Shown one piece after another: positions 27,835 through 36,234 of a stretch of 64,000 bases of DNA. Positions within the stretch are counted from its first letter, which is position 1. Each line of letters begins with the position of its first letter. This stretch comes from Nitrospirota bacterium. GTDB taxonomy: Bacteria; Nitrospirota; Nitrospiria; Nitrospirales; Nitrospiraceae. A program made the position numbers and the translations under genes. The stretch lies in assembly GCA_030684575.1 (NCBI GenBank), contig JAUXVD010000003.1:186001-250000 (forward strand), written 5' to 3'. The notes beneath the pieces are model-generated. The model was not told the DNA's origin and did not search any database. It saw only the letters and a program-made list of their open reading frames with translations.

Positions 27835-28200
27835 ATGGAGGAGCGCTTCGACAAACATCAGTTGGCTGGGCTCGATGCCCGAGAGCGAGGCTTTAGCCGG
27901 CCAGTCCTGTTTGTCCAGGTGGAGGAAGGCTATCGAGCGATCCTGCGTTATGAAACGATCTTGCGAGAAACGGATCTCCATTCGTCGCAGGATGACGCAT
28001 TGCGCAGGCTCATTCACCTCTTGCATTCCGACGGATATCGGCAACTACGAACCCAGATGAGTTTTCGGAACGGAGTCTATCTCGGTTCACAAGAGCTCTG
28101 GGTCGAGTATCCCGACCCGGTATCAGCGCCGGAGCCATTTGGATTCATCGCGAGAATCTTGAACCGGTTTCGTATCCGCGCTACTCACGAATCGTCATAG
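27835..28200 (+). CDS. Hypothetical protein upstream of lipA
   Basis: An unrecognised cytoplasmic protein of 121 residues with an alpha/beta look: VLFVQVEEGYRAILRYETIL, then a helix, then FRNGVYLGSQELWVEYPDP. The ATG at 27835 is preceded by a modest purine stretch; the frame is open from 27784. Its stop is two bases before the lipA start, implying co-translation. No catalytic residues stand out. Confidence 0.6.
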   Translation: MEERFDKHQLAGLDARERGFSRPVLFVQVEEGYRAILRYETILRETDLHSSQDDALRRLIHLLHSDGYRQLRTQMSFRNGVYLGSQELWVEYPDPVSAPEPFGFIARILNRFRIRATHESS

Positions 28201-28202
28201 CC

Positions 28203-29135
28203 ATGAGCTTTATTCCTCTCGATCAGCTTCGATCATCATCCAAGGCCTTCAGCCTTCAGCCTTCAGCCGTGAGCCCTTCCACTCGCCTTCCGCCCTGGTT
28301 CAAAGTCCACGCGACAACCGGTCCGGACTACCTCGACATCAAGCAGACGATGGACCGGCTCAAACTCCATACCATTTGCGAAGAAGCTCGTTGTCCGAAC
28401 CGTTGGGAATGTTGGAACGCGCGCACGGCGACCTTCCTGATCCTGGGAGATATCTGTACCAGGCGCTGCCACTACTGTTCAGTGGAGACTGGCCGACCGA
28501 AGGCAATCGACCATGGAGAACCGCTACGCGTCGCGGAGGCGGTTCAGGCCTTGGGCCTGAGACATGCGGTGATCACATCGGTGAACCGGGATGAATTAGC
28601 AGATGGCGGCTCGGCCATCTTTGCCGAAACAATCCGACAAACCAGGCAGCTCAATGCGCACTGCACGATTGAGGTCTTGATTCCTGATTTCGAAGGGAAT
28701 GAGACTGCCCTCGCGACGGTCTGCGCCGAGAAGCCGGAGATTCTCAATCACAACATCGAAACCGTCAGACGCTTGTTCCCCTCCCTCAGGCCCCAGGGGA
28801 AATATCAGCGCTCGATCGAGCTCCTCGGCAAGGCGAAGCAATTGGGCATGCGCACCAAGTCCGGGTTGATCCTCGGGATGGGAGAAACCATTGACGAGGC
28901 CCGCGACGTCATGCGCGATCTCCGATCCGTCGGTTGCGATATCATGACCATCGGTCAATACCTTCAGCCGACAAGAGAGCACCTGCCCGTTGCTCGGTAC
29001 TACGACCCCAGCGACTTTGCGGTCTTGAAAGAGGAGGGGATGGCCCTCGGCTTTACCCATGTCGAATCAGGTCCGCTTGTCCGTAGCTCCTACCATGCTG
29101 AACAGCATCTCTCCACGGCAGATCATTCAGCGTAG
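28203..29135 (+). CDS. lipA: Lipoyl synthase
   Basis: LipA (310 residues) is a radical SAM enzyme that inserts two sulfurs into octanoyl groups on lipoyl domains. The auxiliary cluster cysteines are in CEEARCPNRWEC (C-x4-C-x5-C) and the radical SAM CxxxCxxC is CTRRCHYC. The late RSSYHAEQ supplies the conserved serine. The first 25 residues contain a degenerate 7-base tandem repeat (CTTCAGC units) and look non-conserved; a GTG at 28269 could be the real start. Confidence 0.95.
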   Translation: MSFIPLDQLRSSSKAFSLQPSAVSPSTRLPPWFKVHATTGPDYLDIKQTMDRLKLHTICEEARCPNRWECWNARTATFLILGDICTRRCHYCSVETGRPKAIDHGEPLRVAEAVQALGLRHAVITSVNRDELADGGSAIFAETIRQTRQLNAHCTIEVLIPDFEGNETALATVCAEKPEILNHNIETVRRLFPSLRPQGKYQRSIELLGKAKQLGMRTKSGLILGMGETIDEARDVMRDLRSVGCDIMTIGQYLQPTREHLPVARYYDPSDFAVLKEEGMALGFTHVESGPLVRSSYHAEQHLSTADHSA

Positions 29136-29213
29136 ATCCAACATGGCGTATGCCGCGTAGGAGCAGTCAGCGCGAGACATGACCCTGCCGTGAGATTTCA
29201 TGAAGGAGCGTTC

Positions 29214-29600
29214 ATGACGCCTGAGGCGATGCAGATGCTCATTGCCCGTTATTTTGCCGCGACGCGCGCGATGGATGTCGATGCCTGGCTGGCCTGCTTT
29301 GCGGATGATGCCGTCAGCTACGATCCCTATGGGTCGCCGCCTATCCAGGGGAAGGATGCGCTTCGAACGTATTTCCTCTCCGTCACGACCGCATTCACGG
29401 AAATTGGCTTTACTGAAGACTTTCTTGCCGTCACAGGCAACCGCGCAGCCATGAAGTTTACGGCTCGTGGAGTCGCAGCTAACGGGAAAACGGCAACTTG
29501 TGAGGGCATCGATGTCTTCGAAGTCAACGACGGTGGCGCCATTCAAACGATGTGGGGTTATTGGGATCCCGTTCGCATGATGGCGCAACTTGAGGCATGA
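29214..29600 (+). CDS. SnoaL/NTF2-like fold protein
   Basis: This 128-residue protein resembles the NTF2-like/SnoaL superfamily: a first helix (MLIARYFAATRAMDVDAWLACF), then FADDAVSYDPYGSPPIQGKDALRTYF, then beta strands ending in WGYWDP. Such proteins are small ligand-binding or isomerase folds; the substrate cannot be read. AAGGAG five bases before 29214 fixes the start against an upstream open frame from 29190. No clear partner gene. Confidence 0.78.
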   Translation: MTPEAMQMLIARYFAATRAMDVDAWLACFADDAVSYDPYGSPPIQGKDALRTYFLSVTTAFTEIGFTEDFLAVTGNRAAMKFTARGVAANGKTATCEGIDVFEVNDGGAIQTMWGYWDPVRMMAQLEA

Positions 29601-29757
29601 GCTCACAGGAGCGCGAGCCAGTCTCATAGAGGAGGAGTGTTGATCACGGCTTCTGCGCTCATCGCCGGTCGATTCATTCACTTTGACCAATAGGAACTTC
29701 GTCACTTTGCGGCAATATTGTATGCCCCCTCTTTGGATGGAGGTTCGCTCAATTCCT

Positions 29758-29787
29758 TTGACAAGGTTCAACCACTACAAATAGTAC
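29758..29787 (+). promoter_or_regulatory. Possible promoter for the small exported protein gene
   Basis: A consensus TTGACA (29758-29763) is followed after 18 bases by TAGTAC (29782-29787), a weak -10; the gene starts at 29826. Confidence 0.45.
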
Positions 29788-29825
29788 AGGATGAACCTTT
29801 TGCCCCTACAGGAAGGAGACTTGCA

Positions 29826-30296
29826 ATGCATTTAGCAACGAGTCGTATGTTTCTCTCCAGTTGGCTAGTCGTAGTCTTCGCCTGTCTTATGGCAGCACCC
29901 CTCTCTGCAGGACGTGCGATCCCCGATCCGTGTAAGCTCATCACCCTCGCAGAACTGGAAGAAATTGTGGGGAAAATTAGCAAGGGACCGACGCCGTCCG
30001 ACCCCAGTTCAGGCGAAGTGTCCTGTGAGTATACGGTCGCGAAAGATTCGAGCTGGTTCATGATCAATCTCCACGAAGGAAACTTCGATGCCATGCGAAA
30101 AAGCTTCGGTGGTAAATCACCTGCCCCAGTGCCTGAGGTAGCGAAAGATGCGTTCCTCAACGAGCAGTATTCAGATTTTTCTGCTGAACTCTTTGCCAAA
30201 AAAGGAGACCTGGCATTGGGAGTGAGCATGCCGAAGGGTCCTTCCGCTGCCGCCAAGATCAAGGCTGTTGCCCAAAAGGCCCTCCCTCGCCTCTAG
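29826..30296 (+). CDS. Small exported protein of unknown function
   Basis: The product has 156 residues with a clear signal peptide (basic start, FLSSWLVVVFACLMAAP, cleavage near LSAGRA). The mature start PDPCKLITLAELEEIVG resembles the N-terminal motif of DUF3558-like lipoproteins and related proteins, with a second cysteine in VSCEY that may pair with the first. AAGGAG precedes the ATG at 29826. Function unknown; it begins the exported-protein district. Confidence 0.7.
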   Translation: MHLATSRMFLSSWLVVVFACLMAAPLSAGRAIPDPCKLITLAELEEIVGKISKGPTPSDPSSGEVSCEYTVAKDSSWFMINLHEGNFDAMRKSFGGKSPAPVPEVAKDAFLNEQYSDFSAELFAKKGDLALGVSMPKGPSAAAKIKAVAQKALPRL

Positions 30297-30756
30297 CGGT
30301 CGACGCCGAATGGATCCACCCTGGGGTCTGTCTTGCGTGAAGTGGCCCAGGAGAGATCGGACTCACGGAACTCCTGCGCCTTGCTCATGCAGGGGCCCTC
30401 TCCATTTCAGCATCGTGCCAGGCTGGAGAGGGGAACTGCCGCTGCCTCTATCCAGAAAATGTGAGTTCCAGTGAAGATGCTGACATAAAACCAATACAGC
30501 GACGACGGATGCCCTATGCAGCGATTGACCCAGCGCACATGTATTGCCTATTCTTGTTGTCTTACAGGCCCATAACTCGGTGTTCCGCTAGGTTGCATGT
30601 CTCGGCTCTGAGGAGACTTCACTTGAGAGTCGAAACGTCCATCGCACAACCTCGCGTATCGCTTTCTCCATACCTATATCTATCGAACCTTTCTGAGTAT
30701 CCGTCCGACTTATTGTCCAGAACCAATAGGCTTGTCTGCTCCATGCCAAGGTCACG
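30297..30756. other. 460-bp gap with no recognisable gene
   Basis: Only short frames without family resemblance are present. An 8-bp inverted pair, CCCTCTCC and GGAGAGGG, with a loop of about 21 bases lies near 30389-30437 and may act as a terminator for the preceding gene. Confidence 0.5.
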
Positions 30757-31107
30757 ATGATACAGACAGTGCTGGGTATATTCATGTTCATGAGTCTGTT
30801 GGCCGGCTCTCCTCACGTCCAGGCGGCGGAGATTTCCTCCAATACTCCAATTGTAATCGAGACGCACGAGGAGCAGCGTAGGGGGCAGCCTGCCAGCACC
30901 ACCAGGATGACACCTCAATCTCTCTCAGACCATGCAGCTGCATACCAACAGAGTGCTGCGCCGAACTGCGAAGGGGAGGCGCCCACCGCCAGCTCTGTCA
31001 CCGCCCTGCTCGGTCGGATCATCCGCTCCTCCGGCACCATTCGTGGCGTGCAATGTCCGATACCACCGGTTCCCGAGCCTATGCCATCACAGGAGACTCA
31101 TCCATGA
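30757..31107 (+). CDS. Small exported protein coupled to a DsbA-like gene
   Basis: A 116-residue protein with a signal peptide (MIQTVLGIFMFMSLLAGS, cleavage near VQAAE). The mature part is polar and Pro/Ser/Thr-rich, with two cysteines (PNCEG and VQCPIP) and no recognised domain. Its stop overlaps the next ATG (ATGA), so translation is linked to the downstream thiol oxidoreductase. The two cysteines make it a conceivable substrate of that enzyme. The family is unknown. Confidence 0.6.
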   Translation: MIQTVLGIFMFMSLLAGSPHVQAAEISSNTPIVIETHEEQRRGQPASTTRMTPQSLSDHAAAYQQSAAPNCEGEAPTASSVTALLGRIIRSSGTIRGVQCPIPPVPEPMPSQETHP

Positions 31108-31877
31108 TCGAGCAGTTTACGTCTGTGCCACGCCGATGCAGTGAGTCAGCGATCTGTGTCCTGACTCTGTTTCTACTCATGCCGCCGTCGTTGTCGTTTG
31201 CCGAACCAGCTGCTTCAGCTGATCCCGCATCAAAGCAGGACATGGAACGGATAATCGAGCAGTACATTCGCACACATCCGGAAGTCATCGAGCAATCGCT
31301 GCAAACCTTAGAGGCGAGGCGGCTGGAAGACGAGCGACAACGCTCAAAGATAGCCCTCGCCACCAGGCAAAACGACTTATTGCATGATCCCGCGTCGCCC
31401 GTCAGCGGCAATCCAGCAGGGGAGGTGACCCTGGTTGAGTTCTTCGACTACCGATGCGGCTATTGCAAACGCGTGGCCGGCGCCGTGACGCAATTGCAAC
31501 AAGACGATGCGCGAGTGAAGGTCGTATATAAAGACCTCCCGATTCTTGGCGAAGCCTCTGAACTCGCAGCAAAAGCGGCGCTTGCCTCGAAGGCGCAAGG
31601 CAAACATCAGGCCTTTCATGAAGCGCTCTTGGCCGCCAATGGCGATATCACGAAAGACTCGATCCTGTCGATCGCCGGAGAGGTCGGGTTGGACGCGAAA
31701 CGCCTTGAAACCGATATGGCCAACCCGGAATGGCAGTCAGCGATCGATCGTAACCGCGCTCTAGCGCGAGACCTTGGTATCAATGGTACGCCGGGCTTCA
31801 TTGTCGGTACGGAACTCGTGCCTGGTGCATTAGATCTAACGGGATTACAAGATCTCATTACACGGGCAGAGAGGTGA
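31104..31877 (+). CDS. DsbA/Com1-family thiol:disulfide oxidoreductase
   Basis: A periplasmic thioredoxin-fold protein of 257 residues. After a signal peptide (VLTLFLLMPPSLSFAEP) and a helical N-terminal region (IIEQYIRTHPEVIEQSL) typical of Com1/ScsC-like proteins, the active site CGYC lies in FFDYRCGYCKR and the cis-proline loop is GTPGFIVG. It probably oxidises or shuffles disulfides in exported proteins. The start overlaps the upstream stop. Two cysteine-bearing exported proteins follow, which are plausible clients. Confidence 0.9.
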   Translation: MIEQFTSVPRRCSESAICVLTLFLLMPPSLSFAEPAASADPASKQDMERIIEQYIRTHPEVIEQSLQTLEARRLEDERQRSKIALATRQNDLLHDPASPVSGNPAGEVTLVEFFDYRCGYCKRVAGAVTQLQQDDARVKVVYKDLPILGEASELAAKAALASKAQGKHQAFHEALLAANGDITKDSILSIAGEVGLDAKRLETDMANPEWQSAIDRNRALARDLGINGTPGFIVGTELVPGALDLTGLQDLITRAER

Positions 31878-32007
31878 GGGAGAAATCGCTGGACGGAGAT
31901 TACGTGAGAAATTCAGTGGACATGGCCAGTTCGATCCTACCGTCACCAGTCCACAAGAGCCCTCGATGTGCCAGGCAGCTTGAGGTGTATGAGCCAGGAG
32001 GTATTCC

Positions 32008-32943
32008 ATGAAGGTGAGAGACCATGCCCTGCCCCTGTTCTTCGTCTGTGCCGTCACATTCACTGGCTGCGCCACTGAACAGACGGTCGGCAGGAGCGAG
32101 GCATCGTCATCACCTCCCACCGCATCCACTTGGGCGACAACCATTGAGCTTATTAAGCCGGTCCATTTCAGCTCTGCCGATGGAGCGGGCCTCCTAGCTC
32201 CAGCTGGACAATATGTGGTGGACGCGACCGCTCAATCACAGGTGCGTCTGATGCCAGAACAGGGCACCTCGCCCTTCGTCCTGACGGCGGCGTTACAAGC
32301 CCACGACATCGACATCGCTACCCCTGTTGCGGTGACCTTTTCCGAGCGGGAGGATGAGCCCCATGTGTTGCTCCTCTTGCCTGACGGACGAGCCCTGGAC
32401 GCGATTGGCTCGTTCAACGGCGTTCGCTCACGCGAGGTCATTCGCACGAATCGCCTCTACAGCCTTTACGCTGAAGCCGGGGTCGTACGCCTCGGCTCCC
32501 GCGTCGTGGAAACCCTGCCTTCTGACGGACCCGCATCTACCTCCTCGCACCCTCGAGCAGGACTCGGCTCATTCAACGAGCTCAGTTCAGTTGGTGATAC
32601 TGAGTCCATGCGGATGCAACTGTATATGGAGCGCCGGTCGAAGTTTAACGAGACGCTTTCGAACATCCTCGCGAAACAGAATCAGCCGTTTCAATTTGAG
32701 GTTGACTGGGACCGTCCGGGCGGCGATTACGCACAGCGAGCGGAGCCCACACCAGAGTCTTGTCGACTTGTGTGCGCCGCCAATCCAAGTTGCCAAGCGT
32801 TTACCTTTGTGAAAGCGGCTTCTGGCGCGGCGCTAGGACAATGTTTCCTGAAACGGACGGAGCCACCCCCTGTGGCCAACAGGGGGTGTATCTCAGGGAA
32901 ACGGACCAGCTTGCAGGAGGGGATAATAAAAAATATGAAATAG
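32008..32943 (+). CDS. PAN-domain lipoprotein with novel N-terminal module
   Basis: A 311-residue lipoprotein with FTGC lipobox (Cys21). Residues 46-150 form a module shared with the next gene: PVHF...DG, AGQY.VD, SPFVLTA, HVLLLLPDGRA and GSFNGVRSRE. Residues 228-300 are PAN/Apple-like, with SCRLVCAANPSCQAFTFVKA and two later cysteines, a fold that binds carbohydrate or protein. AGGAGG seven bases upstream supports the start. The DsbA-like gene upstream could form its disulfides. Probably outer-membrane anchored; the ligand is unknown. Confidence 0.8.
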   Translation: MKVRDHALPLFFVCAVTFTGCATEQTVGRSEASSSPPTASTWATTIELIKPVHFSSADGAGLLAPAGQYVVDATAQSQVRLMPEQGTSPFVLTAALQAHDIDIATPVAVTFSEREDEPHVLLLLPDGRALDAIGSFNGVRSREVIRTNRLYSLYAEAGVVRLGSRVVETLPSDGPASTSSHPRAGLGSFNELSSVGDTESMRMQLYMERRSKFNETLSNILAKQNQPFQFEVDWDRPGGDYAQRAEPTPESCRLVCAANPSCQAFTFVKAASGAALGQCFLKRTEPPPVANRGCISGKRTSLQEGIIKNMK

Positions 32944-33080
32944 CAATCCTATCACTCAGAGGGAGGATGCCGATGAGGCATCTCATCGTAATTCCTCGGA
33001 ACAGCGCAAGGCAAAGGTTCCAGGAACCGTATCCTTGGCTTCTAGGTTTTTAGCGGAACGGACCATCTCCAGGAGAACCT

Positions 33081-35993
33081 ATGATACGTAAATACACAGC
33101 CCTCGCGGCAGTGGGTACAGCGATCTTTTCAGCGGTTGCCTGGATGACCGTTCTCGCCCTTACCTCCTGGGCGGGCTCATCGTCGGCTGTCACGTTGCAT
33201 CAACCGGTTCATTTCATAGCGTCGGACGGCAGCGACCTCACCGTCGACGCCGGAAGCTACGAGGTGGATATGTCGGTCGGGGCGCAGCTCAGATTGCATG
33301 CGAAAGATGGAACGCCTTTCTTCCTCGATGCGCAGGCGACAACTCATGGCGAAACGATTGATTCGCCGCTGGCCGTGACCGTCTCAGGCGACGCCCCAGA
33401 CCTGGTTCACATTGTCCTTCTCTTGCCGAACGGCCAGGCCTGGGATGTGCCAGGTACATTCTCCGGCGCTCGGCCGCGAGGCACTCAATTCCTGCTTGCC
33501 TCCTCATCGCAGATCAAGTTTTCAGTCGCGCAAACAGCACCACCCGTACAGTCGGTCGTGCCATTCGAGGGTGCCAAAGGGCATGTCCTTCAAGAGCTGG
33601 TTTCTCCCCAATTAGGCAACTTGCAATTCGAAGTCATGAAGCAATCACCCACGTTTTCCGTGGTTAGTTACGGGGGCAAATGTCTGGATTTCGGCGCTCC
33701 ACCACAAATAGTTGGAGCGCCCGTGTTCCTCTACGAATGTAATGGGACGATAGCCCAGCAGGTTCTTGTGCAGGAGATCAATGAACAGCATGATGTGATT
33801 CTCCGAGCCGGCTCGAAGGTGATCGGTGTGAAGGGAGGAAATTCGGCTCCACCTGTCCTCTCTCGCGGCATCGATCAGACATTCTTGGGACAGCTTCAAG
33901 GTCAGGTGTTTGCGGTTATGGCACAACAGCCGACATTGGAACTTCAGGATGAGCAAAACCGCCAAACAGTGCTGTCGTCCGGGGCCGGTCAGGTCTTCGC
34001 GCTCGACGGTGACAGCGTCATCTTGGCCTCGGATCGGACTCGTGTGGTGGAAGTTCTGAAAAATCGTGGTGCCAATCGGACTCCTCTCGTCTTAGGCGCT
34101 CGAGATCTTGCAGATAACGAGTTCTGGACCTTTGTGGCCACCGACAAGAGCAACCGGAAGCCCACCAGCGGATTTGTGCGTGTGCCGCAGGAAATGAGTT
34201 TTGTCAGCGCCTTGGAGCAGGCACATTGGGGTACCGTCATTGAAATCGCGCCTGGCACCTCGATCGAGTTGAGAGACTACCCCAATCCCTATAATCCGGC
34301 GCTGGACTATGCCCATGTGCACCTTGGGGGTGGCATAACCATTCGCGGCGATCGACGTGGTACCCTCCTCGGGCCTGAACTGTCGATGCGGAAGGTCACG
34401 AAAGGAGCGATGATCGCAGTTGAAGGCCCTGATGTACGTATCACTGGACTGCGGTTGCGAGGACCAAGCCGGGATACAGACATTGATCAAACCCCCGTCT
34501 GGGGAATTCTTATCGAGCAAGACCATCTCCACGTCAGAATGATCATCGACCATAACGACATCTCGGACTGGCCGGGCGCAGCGGTGACTGTCACTGGGGC
34601 CGCAGAGCCTGGAATCTGCACGGACAAGGGGGACCCGAGAGGTTCACGGCTCAATAACCTCCGCGTAGTGCGCAATTTCATTCACCATAACCAAAAGCAG
34701 AATGCGGGATACGGTGTTCGGGCCGAGCAGAACTCGTTCCCGCTGATAGAGGGCAACACCTTCGTCTCGAACCGTCACGCCATCAAGGCATCTGGATGGG
34801 GATGCACCAGCTATCTCGCCTGGAACAACCTTGTGCTCTGGGCCGCGCCGACACAGACTAAAGCCGTGGTTGCAAGATGGACCGCTCATGACTTTGATGT
34901 GCACGGAACCGGTGACAACGGGTTTGGTGGCCGCGCAGGGCAGTACTTCGAGATTGCAGGGAATACGTTCTTGGGCACCCAATACAAACATGAGAATTTC
35001 GACCTGCGTGGCGAACCGACTTACCGAGTCGAGTTTCATCGCAACGTGTCGCTGCGAAGCCGAGAAGACTCCGTCGTCTGCAGTAATTGCGAGGCAAAGA
35101 ATAAACTCCTCGTATATGACAATAATCAGTTCAAAACGAATCCAAATCCAACGACTCGACTAGGCGTGGGAGATTTCGACGGCGACGGAACGGACGATGT
35201 CTTTCTCGCCACTGGGGCGGCATGGTATTACGCGCCTGCAGGCAATGCCGAGTGGCGTTTTCTCAATGCGCAGACGGACGGAATTGTGAACTTACGTTTT
35301 GGAGATTTCGACGGAGATGGACGCACGGATGTCTTCACTCAGCGTGGACGCGACTGGCTCATCTCCTGGGGCGGGGCCTCGCCATGGGAAAAGATCAACG
35401 AAAGCAATCCTGCACTGAGCGAGTTTCGTGTCGGCGATTTCATCGGTGATAAACGTGCCGATATTTTTTATGCCGACGGGCAGCGTTGGTGGGTCTCCGA
35501 TGGCGGAGTTGGCCCGTTCGTCAATACGCAGGATTCAAGCAAACGAACCGCCGATCTTGGGTTTGGGGATTTCAACGGCGATGGCAAGATGGATGTCGTG
35601 GGCGTCGAGAGCGGCAAGTGGAAGGTCTCGTTGAACGCCACTGGACCGTGGGATGGCTTTCCATTGCGCGCGGCACTGACGAAAACAATGGCGGGGCTGA
35701 TGATTGCCGATCTCAATGGCGACGGCCGTGCCGATATTGTTACCGCTGAGCTTGGCATCAAGATGAATGGCACCCAAGGCATTCCTGTCTGGAAGTGGAA
35801 AGTCTCCTGGGCAGGCACAGGTAATTGGACAGCGCTTCGCACGGTCTATGGCCCTCCGGTTGGGATCGGGCGATTCGATGCAGGGCGTGGCGCAGATATC
35901 CTGTTCTGGGGAAGCACAACCGTCAACACCCTCTATATGCTCTCCTCAGGAGTGGGCACTCCTATTCTGCAAAGCCGGCAGGATATGCGCTGA
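33081..35993 (+). CDS. Large exported protein: shared module, lectin-like, beta-helix and FG-GAP repeats
   Basis: A 970-residue protein with an N-terminal membrane/signal segment (residues 8-32). Residues 38-140 repeat the module of the upstream lipoprotein (QPVHF, AGSYEVD, HIVLLLPNGQA, GTFSGARPRG). Residues 190-250 resemble a ricin-type lectin segment (GGKCLDFG, VFLYECNG). Residues 380-680 look like a right-handed beta-helix (GGITIRGDRRGTLLGP, VRITGLRLRG, NTFVSNRHAIKASG). Residues 690-890 carry at least five FG-GAP/VCBS-like repeats such as GVGDFDGDGTDDVF, with calcium-loop spacing. It may bind or cleave a surface polysaccharide; catalysis is not evident. Confidence 0.82.
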   Translation: MIRKYTALAAVGTAIFSAVAWMTVLALTSWAGSSSAVTLHQPVHFIASDGSDLTVDAGSYEVDMSVGAQLRLHAKDGTPFFLDAQATTHGETIDSPLAVTVSGDAPDLVHIVLLLPNGQAWDVPGTFSGARPRGTQFLLASSSQIKFSVAQTAPPVQSVVPFEGAKGHVLQELVSPQLGNLQFEVMKQSPTFSVVSYGGKCLDFGAPPQIVGAPVFLYECNGTIAQQVLVQEINEQHDVILRAGSKVIGVKGGNSAPPVLSRGIDQTFLGQLQGQVFAVMAQQPTLELQDEQNRQTVLSSGAGQVFALDGDSVILASDRTRVVEVLKNRGANRTPLVLGARDLADNEFWTFVATDKSNRKPTSGFVRVPQEMSFVSALEQAHWGTVIEIAPGTSIELRDYPNPYNPALDYAHVHLGGGITIRGDRRGTLLGPELSMRKVTKGAMIAVEGPDVRITGLRLRGPSRDTDIDQTPVWGILIEQDHLHVRMIIDHNDISDWPGAAVTVTGAAEPGICTDKGDPRGSRLNNLRVVRNFIHHNQKQNAGYGVRAEQNSFPLIEGNTFVSNRHAIKASGWGCTSYLAWNNLVLWAAPTQTKAVVARWTAHDFDVHGTGDNGFGGRAGQYFEIAGNTFLGTQYKHENFDLRGEPTYRVEFHRNVSLRSREDSVVCSNCEAKNKLLVYDNNQFKTNPNPTTRLGVGDFDGDGTDDVFLATGAAWYYAPAGNAEWRFLNAQTDGIVNLRFGDFDGDGRTDVFTQRGRDWLISWGGASPWEKINESNPALSEFRVGDFIGDKRADIFYADGQRWWVSDGGVGPFVNTQDSSKRTADLGFGDFNGDGKMDVVGVESGKWKVSLNATGPWDGFPLRAALTKTMAGLMIADLNGDGRADIVTAELGIKMNGTQGIPVWKWKVSWAGTGNWTALRTVYGPPVGIGRFDAGRGADILFWGSTTVNTLYMLSSGVGTPILQSRQDMR

Positions 35994-36012
35994 GGGGCCT
36001 CACGCACATACC

Positions 36013-36218
36013 TTAGAATCGTACGAAGTAGGGGAGAGTCGCCAGGACGACACCGACAGCGACGAGAACATATAGGTTGGCAATACCGTAGGGGACCACA
36101 CAGAGCGCCATGCCGACGATTAGCGGACAATGGCTCGTTGTCTCTTTCCTTAAAGACAATATCCACAACTGATCGACCAGAAAAGCATGCTCCACATGAG
36201 ACCGGCCGTGCTGCTCAC
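36013..36218 (-). pseudogene. Broken small two-helix membrane protein gene
   Basis: Read from a GTG at 36218, the frame gives VSSTAGLMWSMLFWSISC, GYCL, a TAA stop, then GKRQRAIV; shifting one frame then gives PLIVGMALCVVPYGIAN, LYVLVAVGVVLA, TLPYFVRF and a stop at 36013. Joined, this matches from memory the small (about 70-residue) family often annotated as amino acid transport protein, which has GY-x-x-YGK and ends in PYF. The stop replaces the expected Tyr, and one C is missing in GTCCGCTA. Two lesions favour decay over sequencing error. Confidence 0.72.
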
Positions 36219-36234
36219 CTTAAACAGCTTCCTT

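Noticed and set aside
30461-30760. 99-codon frame in the gap upstream of the exported-protein genes.
   Set aside because: No recognisable domain and a long Arg/Ser-rich composition typical of noncoding sequence.
31910-31920. AAATTCAGTGG shared with 50033-50043.
   Set aside because: Eleven matching bases in unrelated contexts (intergenic and coding) are expected by chance.
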